This document shows positions 36,001 to 43,740 of a stretch of DNA of 64,000 nucleotides, piece by piece. The DNA comes from Synaphobranchus kaupii (Eukaryota; Chordata; Actinopteri; Anguilliformes; Synaphobranchidae): positions 115,136,173-115,200,172 of the forward strand of contig CM056376.1 of NCBI GenBank assembly GCA_029718625.1, written 5' to 3'. Position 1 is the first letter of the stretch. Each line of letters opens with the position of its first letter. The position numbers and the translations under genes were made by a program. Below the pieces are notes generated by a model. That model did not search any database. It had not been told where the DNA came from and worked only from the letters and a program-made list of their open reading frames with translations.

Positions 36001-37247
36001 ACTAATGGAGCGTCCCTTAAAACCGAGAGTCAGATCTCTCCCATACTGCTTTAGGGTGCGTTACTCTTGTTTGTTTCGCTGCTGCTTGTTCTAAAAACAT
36101 TTCTGCTCACCCTCCACCACCCCAGCCTCCACCTGTTGTTTGGATCTGATTCTATGTACTGCGGGGGGTTTCGGAATATCTCCTGTTTAGTAGGGGAGAT
36201 GTTGTGCTCCGTTTCATAGGCAGTGCATGGTGGTACGTGCACTAGAAGTATATAGAGCAGATCCATTCAACGCCAAACCAAAATAAATATATGCTTACAT
36301 ATATTAAATATGTGAGTTATCCTTACAGAAATTAGTTTAACCATTAAAACTAACCAATAGCATCGCACAAATGATGCAAAGCTAGTTTGAGCTGACAATT
36401 CGAGAAGCGCAAAATCGCGTCAGCTCACGTGATGCTATGTCTCAAATAGGAGGGCTATTTAAATCACATTTTCCATCGCGCTGCTGCTGCTTCTGCCTGC
36501 TATGTGCTCTGTTGCTACGTTGCTAACATGCTTGGCTTTCCCTGCATATCTCCGCATGTATGCCTTTCAGGGAAATCTTTGCGCTGGTACCGTGCTTCGC
36601 TCGCTCTGGTGCTGCTTTAAGAATTGCGCTGACTGTGGGGTCTTATGCTCGTCAAAGCAGAGGTCCCTGTTCAGTTTACCAGAAGTGGAAATCCTGCAAT
36701 CGTTAATAAGTGAGCTAACTCCCGCGTTGCTTGGCCGGAAGCTGTCCTGAACCCGGAATTTAAACCGATGCACTCTTTACCGCAATAGTAAGCTAACATA
36801 CGGTCAGCAAACAAAGCGAGAAGGACGATACCTATATTTTAGTAAAGTTAGCAATAGCATGGTTATTCGCAGACCTATTTTATTTGTATAGCACTTTTTA
36901 CAGAGAACTGTCACAAAGACGCTGTACAGAGAAGATGTTTTTAATCAAAATCATACCAACCGGTTGCTGCTAGCTATCATTGGTAGCAGCCTTCTCCGAG
37001 GGACCCCTCCCCCTCCCTCCCCCATTTCATCATCAATGGTGGTAAGCCTGCAGATATCCCATTTCTCTAATTACCTATAATGAATAGTAGCTATAGGTTG
37101 GTAATTGGTATTATTGATAATGTATAATGTTACTTTATTCGGCGGCTAGTTCTTGGAAGAAGGGCATGCTTGCTAACGTTATTTGTCGTATAGATCGCGT
37201 TAGCTCGAACTGGCTATGACTTCCTGTGTCCGTCAATCCGATGATAC

Positions 37248-37281
<34 letters not shown>

Positions 37282-40200
37282 CTTTTGGCTACTAGTGAAA
37301 AAAAATTGCTGGGGTGTGGTTTGATAACTGGAGCTCAGCCCCTATATTATTACCTTATCCCGCCCAGATTTTGGCATTTTTCGAATTTAGAAAGGGGGCG
37401 GGGTCTAGCGAAACCAGCGTGTTTTGTTACCCTTTAATGAGTAAATGCAGGTACTGTATGATGGACAATGATAACAGCCAATGAGATGCGCTGAGATTGA
37501 CATGTGATCTGTGTGTATATAACAGTATGCATGTGTCAATAAAGTTCTCACCTGACAGTTGGTAGCAACCCGCCATAGAAAATCCAAAGAAGAAGAAGAA
37601 TAAAGTTCTCTTTCTACGTTGATTCCAGTCAGAGCAGAACTGATGCCCCACAATGTGTGTGTATTCCTCTGTAACGTCAGCATTAATTTCGGTCTAGCGC
37701 TGGGTATGCACGCCAGAATCGCTGAACAATTCAACAATTCTTTGACAACAAGTTATGGGCCCAGTGTTACCCAGAGATAGCTATCCAGCAATTTGCCACA
37801 GAGAGAAATATCGCAACGTACCGCGTGTGTCCGGTGAGAGTTAGCATGCTAGCACCATGAATAGAAGGGTCGCCGAGTCAAATAGCAGGGGCGACAGACC
37901 CAGGATGGAAAGGTCGAGTAGCCGTTGGTCTCGACTAGTCTTTGACGGAGATGAAAAGAACTATGAACTGTGGGAGACAGTTCTTAGGCCATCTTCGGTT
38001 GCAAGGGCTAAAGGACACTATTTTAAATGAGCCTACCGACGATGATGAACGGGCAGTAGATGGGGCGAGAAATGCAGAGGCATATGCAGAGCTAATCTAT
38101 AGTTTAATTTTGAATTCGGCAAAATCCAGTTTCTGGATGATAAAAGTTTGTTGCTGGTAATGCGAGAAGCAGAGGACAATGGGCGGAAAGCACTAAAGAT
38201 TCTGAGAGACTATTATGCAGGTAAAGGGAAGCCGAGTATAATTAGTTTGTATACAGAACTGACTTCACTACAAAAGTCGAGCAGTGAGAGTGTGACTGAA
38301 TATGTTATACGCGCAGAGACAGCTGTCACGGCATTGAGAAACGCTGGTGAGACATTGAGTGGGCTGTTAGTAGCAATGATTTTGAAGGGACTGCCAGACT
38401 CATTCAAATCGTTCGCTATTCATGTCATGCAAAGTGATGTGACGATGCCTTTTGCCGAATTCAAAATGAAACTACGGAGTTATGAGGACACTGAAAAGAT
38501 GCGCGCAACAACATCCGACGACAACGTCATGAAGGCGCGAGTGCAGCCGAGTGCGAGACCCGCTATGGCAAGTGCAAGTGATCGGGGAGCCAAGAGTGTG
38601 GACATAGTGTGCTTCAGATGTGGCCTGAAAGGACACAAAGCCAGAGCATGTTAACGCAAGCAGTGGTGTAGTCAGTGTAAAAGCACCACACATCGGAACG
38701 CAACCTGCAGATGGAGACAGTGGCGGGACGACGTGCGACAAGTTTCTGAGGAGATGAGCAACAAGGCATACGCATTCTTGATGAGCGACAGGGACGTGGA
38801 GATCCAGCCAAGGCACGGTATCAAGATCAAAGGTCTCATGGTGGATACGGGGGCAACTCCGCATATCATCACGGATATAGCAAAGTTCAAGAAGTTTGAC
38901 TACAGGTTCCAGGCAGAGACACACTGCATGGAGTTGGCTGATGGCACAAGGAGCAACGGGATCGCAGAGCGCAGAGGAGGTGTGCTTGATCAACAGCAGA
39001 GGGTGACGCCACAACATGACACTGAGACAGGTGTTGTGCATCCCCTCATACCTGCAGGACATCTGTGCTGTGAAAGCAGCTACTGCCAGCGGAGCGACTA
39101 TAATCTTTAAGGAAGGGAGCCTTTTTTCTAACGATAAAAACATTTTATGGCAAAGGATTCAATGGCTCTTCGAGACAAGCAGATATCGGCCCAGTTCACT
39201 ATCCTCAATCTCGTATCCTTGTAGCCGGGAGGAGGCTATAGGAGGCTGGGGGATGGAGAGAGGGAAAGTTTTGGTTGTTAGGCAAGGGTGTGTTGTGTTG
39301 GGTGGGCATACGGTTTCAGTTTGTTAAAAACCCCACTGGTGCCCGTGGCTCCCTCCTCCCTCTCTCCCTCTGTCCTAAAGTAAAAACAGATGTGCAGTCT
39401 TTTTGTTTTTCAGGCAGCCTCTCTCTCTCTCTCTCTCTCTGCTTTAGTTTATTTAGATTTTTAGTAGATGCCTTTATCTGGAGTGAGTTATAAAGCTCAT
39501 ATTTTCTTTTCCCAGCTAAGCATTTATACAGCTGAATATTTCTACCACTGACCACTTCTCCTGCTACTGCTACACTACCTCCTTCCCCAACCCCCTCTGT
39601 TACTCTCCTGCTACTGCTACACTACCTCCTTCTCCAACGCCCCTGTGTTACTCTCCTGCTAATGCTACACTACCTCCTTCCCCAACGCCCCTGTTACTCT
39701 CCTGCTAATGCTACACTACCTCCTTCCCCAACTCCCCTCTGTTACTCTCCTGCTACTGCTACACTACCTCCTTCCCCAACGCCCCTCTGTAACTCTCCTG
39801 CTACTGCTACACTACCTCCTTCTCCAACGCCCCTGTGTTACTCTCTTGCTAATGCTACACTACCTCCTTCCCCAACGCCCCTGTTACTCTCCTGCTAATG
39901 CTACACTACCTCCTTCCCCAACTCCCCTCTGTTACTCTCCTGCTACTGCTACACTACTTCCTTCCCCAATGCCCCTCTGTTACTCTCCTGCTACTGCTAC
40001 ACTACCTCCTTCCCCAACTCCCCTCTGTTACTCTCCTGCTACCGCTACACTCCTTCCTTCCCCAACGGCCCTGTGTTACTCTCCTGCTACTGCTACACTA
40101 CTTCCTTCCCCAACTCCCCTCTGTTACTCTCCTGCTACCGCTACACTACTTCCTTCCCCAACGCCCCTGTGTTACTCTCCTGCTACCACTACACTACTTC

Positions 40201-42998
40201 CTTCCCCAACGCCCCTGTGTTACTCTCCTGCTACTGCTACACTACCTCCTTCCCCAACGCCCCTGTTACTCTCCTGCTAATGCTACACTACCTTCTTCCC
40301 CAACTCCCCTCTGTTACTCTCCTGCTACCGCTACACTACTTCCTTCCCCAACGCCCCTGTGTTACTCTCCTGCTACTGCTACACTACCTCCTTCCCCAAC
40401 TCCCCTCTGTTACTCTCCTGCTACTGCTACACTACCTCCTTCCCCAACTCCCCTCTGTTACTCTCCTGCTACCGCTACCCTACTTCCTTCCCCAATGCCC
40501 CTCTGTTACTCTCCTAAAATAACAGATGAACGTGTGTACCTACTTTGTAAGCACTCTGGCATTCTGAAATGTACACTAAGTACCAGCCTTAGACTGGCAC
40601 TGTGGCCTTCACCCAGATGAGCTGCTCATTTTTCTCTGTTTCTATGTGTCAGGCCTGCAAATTCCATTCATTTCAATAGAGCTCTCTTGGCAGGACAACC
40701 AGAACAGTATTACCAAAGCACGTAAAAACATTAAACATTTTATCTCTCTCTCTGACTCTGACTAGTTTGCACAATCCTACAGAATCAACATGACTCATTC
40801 CCAATCCTCCACCTCTGGATGGAATCTGTCTCTGCTCCCCAGACCCCATCCACTGGCTCTCCCTGCATCTCTCAGCCTTGCCCACTGGTTCTCCCAGCAT
40901 CTCTCAGGCAAAAGGGATCTGTGTCAAATCCTCTCTCTCATTTTCTCTCTCGCTCTCACGCCCCTCCTCTCTCTCTCACTTCCTCCCTGTTTCGCATGTC
41001 CCTGTACTCATGAAAACCCACACAGTTCAAACCTCTGCACTTTCACTTTCACACATGAAGCAGAGCTCTGTAAACCCCGATTCCCCCTGTTCATCTCACA
41101 CTCATTAAAATACACTGAGCTGCAAATATGAGTGTGCGTGAATGCACATGTCATTCCTAACTGACTTACCAACACTATAGTTTGCTAACATGAAACCTGT
41201 GGAGTGGTTAAAAATTAGTTTTAATGACTTCAACCTAAGTGTACGTAAACTTTCGACTTCAACTGTATGTGTGTGTGGGTGGGGGTGGGGGGTTATAAAG
41301 GCCAGACATCCTCCCTGCTTGACACGTGGGAGCCAGATAGACGAACAGAGAGGGAGGGGGGAGAGTTAGAGAGAAATGGAGAGACAGAGAGTACTCTGTT
41401 CTCTTCATTAGTGAATGGTGTGTTTAGTTTAGCTGTACACTAACAGCTGGGTAACACAAAGCACTTGGTCTCTATAACAGCGATTCAGACTCACATTAGC
41501 GTTAAACGCAATTAAGTTTTATAATGATGCAGTAAAGGATGTGTACGGTACAGCATGTTTCAGTGAAAACAAACAAAGAAATAAAATAACAATGAATTCA
41601 ATTTCCCTTTTTTCACTTTCATTAGGACTTTGCTGGTTCTATCTGCCCCCACCAGTTGAGCTCCTGCTTCTCTCCATCTCTCTCAGAGTACTCAACTCCT
41701 CTATTTCATTTTCAACACGAGCACACATAGCACCCACCCAGAGTGATTCATACCACACACCCAACATCCTTCTACTGCTTCTCTCCATTTCTCAGAATAA
41801 CAATCTCCTCTCTTTCATTTTCTACACAAGCACACATAGCACCCACCCAGAGTGATGCATACCACACACCCAACATCCTTCTACTGCTTCTCTCCATTTC
41901 TCAGAATAACAATCTCCTCTCTTTCATTTTCTACACAAGCACACATAGCACCCGGAGCGACGCATACCACACACCCAACACCCTCCTCCTGCTTTGTCCA
42001 GTAGAAAGCAGCTCTGCAGTGCTGCCCGAAACTTCAGTTACTTCCATAAATACACACAGACATGAGCACATAGTACATGAACTAAAACCTTCAGTGTTCG
42101 ACAGTATAACTGAATGAAGTGTGTCTTTGCACACAGTGAGTCATAGCAACGGTGTAATGACTGATGAGCTGCTGAAAACAAGCCCCTCTCCTTCGCAACA
42201 CTGTCAGTGCTGAACCAACAGACTGAGATCTACAGTGCCTCCCAAAAAAAAAAACCCCGGCCAAACTCACATTCCCAGCAGCCTGGCCGCCATGGTGCCG
42301 AAGCGGTCGAACAGGAATCCGTTGGGAAGAGTGAAGAAGTTGTTCATGAAGGAGGCAATGGTGAAGACCAGGGAGAAGCGCTCATCCTGACCGCTGCAGT
42401 CTGCGGGGGGGGGGGGGGGAGAAGGGTCTTCACACTGCCTGTGTTTTTAAAAACTCACTTTTTAATTCCTCTTTTTATGTCACCGCCTGCATTTGCTGTT
42501 GTCCTGTAGTTGTATCACATTAGCTCTGCTTTATTTTTATTGCCTGCTTTACATTCTTGCATATTCCATGCATATTATTCATTTTGCGTTTGTCATACTG
42601 TTCCTTTGCTCTCTTATTTGGAAACCACTTTCTACGTAACATGTGAAAATTACTTTCTAAATTAAGTTATTATACAGAAGAGCGCGGGCGCCCAGGTAGA
42701 CTCACCTGTGTAGTGCGTGCCGTTGGGTCCCGTGGCATTCACACACAAGTTGCTGAAGTACCCCTCGCCCTTCAGGACGAACATCAGGGAGGCCCAGCCG
42801 AAAACAACCCCAGCGAAACACAGGCACTCCACTAGCCCTGAGGCCAGGGTGAGCCAGCAGCGCACCCTCACTCCACCCAGACACCCCAACATCTTCAGCC
42901 CCTCTCTGCTGCGCTTCCGCAACACCCTCTCTTCTTCTCTCTTCCTCTGACTCTCTCTCACGTCTGTCCCCGCCTTCTTCCTTCTCTCTTCTCTTGTC
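23870..42998 (-). CDS. slc43a3: Solute carrier family 43 member 3 (12 coding exons)
   Basis: This is the one host gene in the window. It encodes a predicted 515-residue major-facilitator protein. SLC43A3 in mammals is an equilibrative, purine-selective nucleobase transporter (ENBT1) at the plasma membrane. Coding exons: 42706-42892, 42271-42400, 35510-35556, 35274-35350, 31305-31397, 30595-30734, 29311-29447, 28784-28924, 27756-27863, 26859-27045, 24135-24258 and 23870-24046. All introns have GT-AG ends, phases are continuous and the total of 1548 bases is divisible by three. Diagnostic stretches are [53 protein letters not shown] and [19 protein letters not shown]. These match SLC43A3 rather than the amino-acid carriers SLC43A1/A2. 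The mammalian protein is about 491 residues, and the difference lies in the central loop and the C-terminus. A 5' noncoding exon upstream of 42998 is expected but not located. Confidence 0.93.
24135..24258 (-). CDS. slc43a3: slc43a3 exon 11: HFGKLYGL / TM11
   Basis: Residues about 416-457: [20 protein letters not shown] through [12 protein letters not shown]. The acceptor is TTTGTAG and the donor GTGAGT. It is separated from exon 12 by an 88-bp intron. Confidence 0.95.
24313..26294. mobile_element. Harbinger-like non-autonomous element in slc43a3 intron 10
   Basis: The ends are GGGCCCTATCTTACACCCGG and the inverted GCCAAGATAGGGCCC, with further inverted GGCGC/GCGCC-rich subterminal sequence. 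ACT flanks both ends (24310-24312 and 26295-26297), a 3-bp duplication as used by PIF/Harbinger. The body of nearly 2 kb has no recognisable transposase. Both flanks are the same GTAACTCACT-type tandem repeat, so it inserted into the edge of that array. Confidence 0.7.
26298..26810. repeat. Irregular tandem repeat of GTGTAACTCATTCT units
   Basis: About 25-30 short units of 14-21 bp (GTGTAACTCACTCT, TTCTGTAACT and variants) in slc43a3 intron 10. The array continues for a few units on the other side of the Harbinger-like insertion (about 24295-24312). Confidence 0.85.
26859..27045 (-). CDS. slc43a3: slc43a3 exon 10: TM9-TM10
   Basis: Residues about 354-415: an acidic start ([17 protein letters not shown]), then [17 protein letters not shown] and [16 protein letters not shown]. 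The acceptor is GGTGCAG and the donor GC|GTGAGT. The downstream intron opens into a GTGTAACTCACT-type tandem repeat. Confidence 0.94.
27756..27863 (-). CDS. slc43a3: slc43a3 exon 9: [10 protein letters not shown] block (TM8)
   Basis: Residues about 318-353: [20 protein letters not shown], then [16 protein letters not shown], a conserved MFS segment with an intracellular basic loop. The acceptor is TCTCAG after a CT microsatellite and the donor is CCAG|GTGGGT. Confidence 0.94.
27954..28414. mobile_element. Tc1/mariner ends from two different families
   Basis: The left end (27954 to about 28190) starts CAGTTGAAGTCAGAGGTTTA after TA and matches the salmonid/zebrafish-type Tc1 inverted repeat. 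The right end (about 28265-28414) reads, inverted, CAGCGCCTTGCGAAAGTATT, the terminus of another Tc1 family, and is followed by TA. No transposase remains. This implies one element recombined with or inserted into the other before both decayed. Confidence 0.7.
28430..28720. repeat. Degenerate AT-rich ATTAT/ATCAC simple repeat
   Basis: Interspersed CATTATTATC and TCTATCACTATTAATAT units, repeated loosely. Similar sequence occurs at 30745-30812 and 31024-31170. It lies in slc43a3 intron 8. Confidence 0.6.
28784..28924 (-). CDS. slc43a3: slc43a3 exon 8: WHLVWLSV / TM7 block
   Basis: Residues about 271-317, including [19 protein letters not shown] and [15 protein letters not shown]. The acceptor is TCTGTAG and the donor is CTGG|GTACGA. 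Intron 7 next to it is a GA/CT-rich simple repeat. Confidence 0.94.
28926..29055 (+). repeat. (GA)n-rich simple repeat
   Basis: GAGAGAGG-type purine run directly upstream of the acceptor of slc43a3 exon 8. On the minus strand it forms an extended pyrimidine tract. Confidence 0.85.
29125..29260. repeat. Dispersed repeat (ATTCAATTCAATTTATTTTG type)
   Basis: The sequence CAATTCAATTTATTTTGTATTG followed by CTTTTTACAAAGAAC and GCTGTACAGAGA matches, inverted, the GCGTCTTTGTGACAG / TATAAATAAAATTGAATT tail at 5286-5370 and the copy at 36878-36930. It lies just downstream of slc43a3 exon 7. Confidence 0.6.
29311..29447 (-). CDS. slc43a3: slc43a3 exon 7: variable hydrophilic loop (predicted)
   Basis: A 137-bp open segment with the phase needed between exons 6 and 8 (one base in, one base out). 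It encodes a hydrophilic stretch containing [13 protein letters not shown] and [14 protein letters not shown], comparable in place and character to the KEE...EFLSAKEETP-type loop of the mammalian protein. The acceptor GTGTGGCAG at 29448-29449 has the best pyrimidine tract. In-phase alternatives start at 29426 and 29402. The donor is ACGG|GTACAG. No competing candidate of the right phase was seen between 28925 and 30594. The exon is inferred because loop sequences are poorly conserved. Confidence 0.6.
29470..29935 (+). repeat. 51-bp minisatellite, about 9 copies
   Basis: The unit contains AAGCTAACTGCTCACCTATG and ACTGTGTCTGTGTTAGACTG. The period is 51 bp, that is 17 codons, so it is open in one frame. 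It lies in slc43a3 intron 6 about 25 bp from the predicted exon 7 acceptor. Confidence 0.92.
29943..30590 (+). repeat. 36-bp minisatellite, about 18 copies
   Basis: The unit is GGGGTGATAATGGACACAGC plus GCTGGTCCTCTGTAGT, 36 bp. Some units carry a GTTATGCTGGAGGCAGTGCTGG variant. The array directly follows the 51-bp array and runs to within about 7 bases of the exon 6 donor of slc43a3. Long ORFs on both strands are artefacts of the 12-codon period. Confidence 0.93.
30595..30734 (-). CDS. slc43a3: slc43a3 exon 6: TM6 and start of central loop
   Basis: Residues about 179-225: [19 protein letters not shown] through [20 protein letters not shown]. The acceptor is TTGCAG and the donor is ACGG|GTACGA. 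The donor-side intron becomes 36-bp minisatellite about 7 bases after the splice site, which is unusual. Confidence 0.93.
30813..31020. mobile_element. 208-bp MITE with GGGCCTCATTCAC ends
   Basis: The ends GGGCCTCATTCAC and GTGAATGAGGCCC are perfectly inverted. An internal AACAAATTTGTTC palindromic motif also occurs twice in inverted arrangement. ATT flanks both sides (30810-30812 and 31021-31023). It lies in slc43a3 intron 5. The end sequence matches that of the 2991-5567 element except for a base near the inner side. Confidence 0.8.
31305..31397 (-). CDS. slc43a3: slc43a3 exon 5: NLFG...[10 protein letters not shown] block
   Basis: Exactly 31 codons (residues 148-178): [18 protein letters not shown], then [13 protein letters not shown]. 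This is the most conserved segment of the family. The acceptor is TTCAG and the donor GTAACG. Both ends are phase 0. Confidence 0.95.
31640..31960 (+). repeat. Degenerate (CA)n microsatellite
   Basis: CA-rich tract with many CACGCAC, CATACA and CATGCA variants over about 320 bp in slc43a3 intron 4. ORFs on both strands here are artefacts. Confidence 0.9.
32160..32840. other. Intron 4 sequence, nothing recognised
   Basis: AT-rich start (to about 32380) and then GC-richer sequence with a CACGTGA motif near 32394 and a TATTTAA box near 32470. A similar layout occurs near 36425-36470 (CACGTGATG, TATTTAAATC). These could be 5' ends of related repeats. Confidence 0.3.
32850..33080 (+). repeat. Dispersed fish repeat (CCCAAGGTTTCTTTCTGCTA type)
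   Basis: Contains TTCTGCCCAAGGTTTCTTTC, GGAGCTTTTCCTTGCCACCG and TAATAGCACTTTAAAGGCGC, a block I recognise as a common interspersed fish sequence. No coding content. Confidence 0.5.
33474..33569 (-). mobile_element. Terminal fragment of TTAA-ending repeat
   Basis: On the minus strand the sequence reads from TTAA (33566-33569) into AGGGATAGTTCGGAATTTTG, then GACATAGTGTCTCAATTACG. The same sequence occurs in plus orientation at 49686-49760, also starting at TTAA. The other end of this copy was not found. Confidence 0.5.
33838..34557. mobile_element. 720-bp MITE with GGCCATGTAAAAAA ends and TAA flanks
   Basis: The inverted ends are GGCCATGTAAAAAAAAAAAG and CTTTTTTTTTTACATGGCC, extending into GTTGTTGATCGTCC / GGACGATCAACAAC. 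TAA flanks both sides (33835-33837 and 34558-34560), matching the TWA target of PIF/Harbinger elements. No transposase is present. It lies in slc43a3 intron 4. Confidence 0.75.
34561..35273. other. Intron 4 sequence, nothing recognised
   Basis: No repeat structure or coding family identified up to the donor of slc43a3 exon 4, apart from a short GA-rich tract near 35130-35166. Confidence 0.45.
35274..35350 (-). CDS. slc43a3: slc43a3 exon 4: TM4
   Basis: Residues about 122-147, including [17 protein letters not shown], which corresponds to the conserved GGILFLITNLQ of mammalian SLC43A3. The acceptor is TCTGCAG and the donor GTGTGT. The exon ends in phase 0. Confidence 0.92.
35510..35556 (-). 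CDS. slc43a3: slc43a3 exon 3: 47-bp micro-sized exon
   Basis: Short exon encoding [15 protein letters not shown] after the split codon (residues about 106-121), part of TM3. The acceptor is CCCCAG and the donor GTAAAG. It follows the 6.7 kb intron 2 and is separated by only 159 bp from exon 4. Confidence 0.88.
35610..35900. repeat. Degenerate ~42-bp tandem repeat, 7-8 copies
   Basis: The unit contains ACCATTAAAACTGACCAACA followed by GCATCGCACAAATGAGTTTA. An isolated further unit is at about 36325-36375, so about 430 bp of unrelated sequence appears to split the array. It lies in slc43a3 intron 2. Confidence 0.75.
35901..37248. other. Intron 2 sequence with dispersed-repeat piece
   Basis: No gene recognised. 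A copy of the TTGTATAGCACTTTTTACAG dispersed repeat lies at 36875-36930. GC-richer stretches around 35930-36100 and 36400-36760 may be repeat 5' ends. Their short ORFs match nothing I recognise. Confidence 0.35.
37249..37280 (+). repeat. (AT)n microsatellite
   Basis: Uninterrupted TA/AT dinucleotide run of about 30 bp. Confidence 0.9.
37858..39145 (+). pseudogene. Ty1/copia-type retrotransposon gag and protease relic
   Basis: The gag-like region starts at an ATG at 37858 and is broken by frame changes near 37985 and 38110-38150. It contains [13 protein letters not shown], a helical middle part ([26 protein letters not shown]) and two zinc knuckles, [14 protein letters not shown] and [14 protein letters not shown], separated by an in-frame TAA. 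A protease-like segment with [12 protein letters not shown] (about 38840) follows. The order gag, CX2CX4HX4C, DTGA is typical of copia elements. In fish the GalEa-like group is the likely match, which is inference. Sequence after about 39145 is lost. It sits in slc43a3 intron 2 on the opposite strand. Confidence 0.75.
39434..39545 (-). mobile_element. Decayed SINE tail fragment
   Basis: TTTAGTAGATGCCTTTATCT and CATTTATACAGCTGAATATT correspond to the tail and body of the SINE at 7517-7766 with many substitutions. It abuts the 48-bp minisatellite. Confidence 0.5.
39550..40515 (+). repeat. 46-48-bp minisatellite, about 20 copies
   Basis: The unit is CTCCTGCTACTGCTACACTA plus CCTCCTTCCCCAACGCCCCTCTGTTACT. 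Some copies lack two bases (CCCTGTTACT), so ORFs switch frames along the array. It is strongly strand-biased (pyrimidine-rich on plus). It lies in slc43a3 intron 2. Confidence 0.94.
40520..41165. other. Intron 2 sequence, CT-rich in part
   Basis: No gene. The CT-rich stretch at about 40920-41000 contains small TCTCTC runs. Nothing else recognised. Confidence 0.4.
41170..41265. mobile_element. Tc1 inverted-repeat fragment
   Basis: Inverted relative to the left end at 27954, it reads ACAGTTGAAGTCGAAAGTTT from the right boundary, followed by TA. It belongs to the same Tc1 family (CACTCCACAG / CAAACTATAGTGTTGG block). It is a solo end with no transposase. Confidence 0.7.
41640..41965 (+). repeat. 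109-bp tandem repeat, about 3 copies
   Basis: The unit contains CATACCACACACCCAACATC, TTCTCAGAATAACAATCTCC and ACAAGCACACATAGCACCCA. The period measured between GAGTGATTCAT at 41741 and GAGTGATGCAT at 41850 is 109 bp. It lies in slc43a3 intron 2. Confidence 0.85.
42271..42400 (-). CDS. slc43a3: slc43a3 exon 2: TM2 region
   Basis: Residues about 63-106, including [20 protein letters not shown] and the MFS loop motif FLFDRFG. The acceptor is CGCAG after a long G-tract on the plus strand (a C-tract in the intron's pyrimidine tract), and the donor is GTGAGT. The phase joins exon 1 (1 base) and exon 3 (2 bases). Confidence 0.93.
42706..42998 (-). CDS. slc43a3: slc43a3 exon 1 (first coding): start codon and TM1
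   Basis: Coding runs from the ATG at 42892-42890 to 42706 (residues 1-62) and is followed by the donor GTGAGT. The ATG has A at -3 (AAGATG) and gives the N-terminus [12 protein letters not shown], in register with the mammalian start. The reading frame stays open upstream, but a strong acceptor with a long pyrimidine tract (CCCTCCATCAG) ends at 42999, making 42893-42998 5' UTR. The exon encodes TM1 and the first extracellular loop, with two N-glycosylation sequons (NAT and NGT) as in the mammalian loop. Confidence 0.9.
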
Positions 42999-42999
42999 C

Positions 43000-43740
43000 T
43001 GATGGAGGGAAAAAAGAGAGGCTGTGTGTGAGAAATAGAGTGAGTGTGAGAAAGGGAGAAAAAATGTAAACTGTGTGGAATTGGTGTGGAAGCTGAACGC
43101 TTGCAGAGATAATGCATTTCATTGAAGTGACAAACAAAAATATACAGACTACAAAGTAAATCCTGATGAAATAATGATTGGACAGTAAGTACACCTACTC
43201 AGGCAGAGTAATGAGCGCTGGACAGAGTTTGCGTGCTTTTTGTTCTGTTCTTCCTCTTCTCAGGCTCTTATATCGTCCTCCCTCCTTCTCTCCCCTCGTA
43301 TGCCACCTCCCTTTCCTGCTCTCTTTCTATGAATCACTTTCAACTCAAATTGTCAGAAAGATGTAGCCGCTCCAAAATTCACAAGTGTGTGTGTAGGTAC
43401 ATGTGTGTGCGCGTGCATGTTGGAGCATGCATCCACATACACAGTACTGCATGTGAGGACAGAAAATATTAGCTCCCCCCTCTCTCTTTCTCTCCCCTTC
43501 TCTGTCTCTCCCCTCTCTCCCACAGGCTATCTTGCTCTAAGGTATTTCCTCCCTACACCCAAACACACAGTTCAGCTCAGCAATTTGACACATTAGTCAA
43601 ACAGGGTGGGAAATGTAAAACAGAACTGCACTTTATGGAAACGAATGAATGTATGAAGAAAAAGTCCAGGGGCCGGTCACACCAGCTATACGTAAGATCA
43701 AACGTAGGCTAGTTATAACGCAAGTGTATATATATATATA
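43000..43740. other. Upstream flank of slc43a3 coding start
   Basis: CT- and GT-rich sequence. The minus-strand pyrimidine tract at 42999-43060 serves the acceptor of the first coding exon. No further exon or clear promoter was recognised. Confidence 0.4.

Noticed and set aside
38472..39143. Minus-strand ORF of 223 residues
   Set aside because: Antisense shadow of the copia gag-protease relic. No recognisable domain.
39662..40620. Several Pro/Leu/Ser/Tyr-rich ORFs
   Set aside because: Frames of the 46-48-bp pyrimidine-rich minisatellite. Not proteins.
23870..42998. Assignment to SLC43A1 or SLC43A2 (LAT3/LAT4)
   Set aside because: The [18 protein letters not shown] and YTNAFAFTQ blocks and the short first loop match SLC43A3 and differ from the amino-acid carriers.
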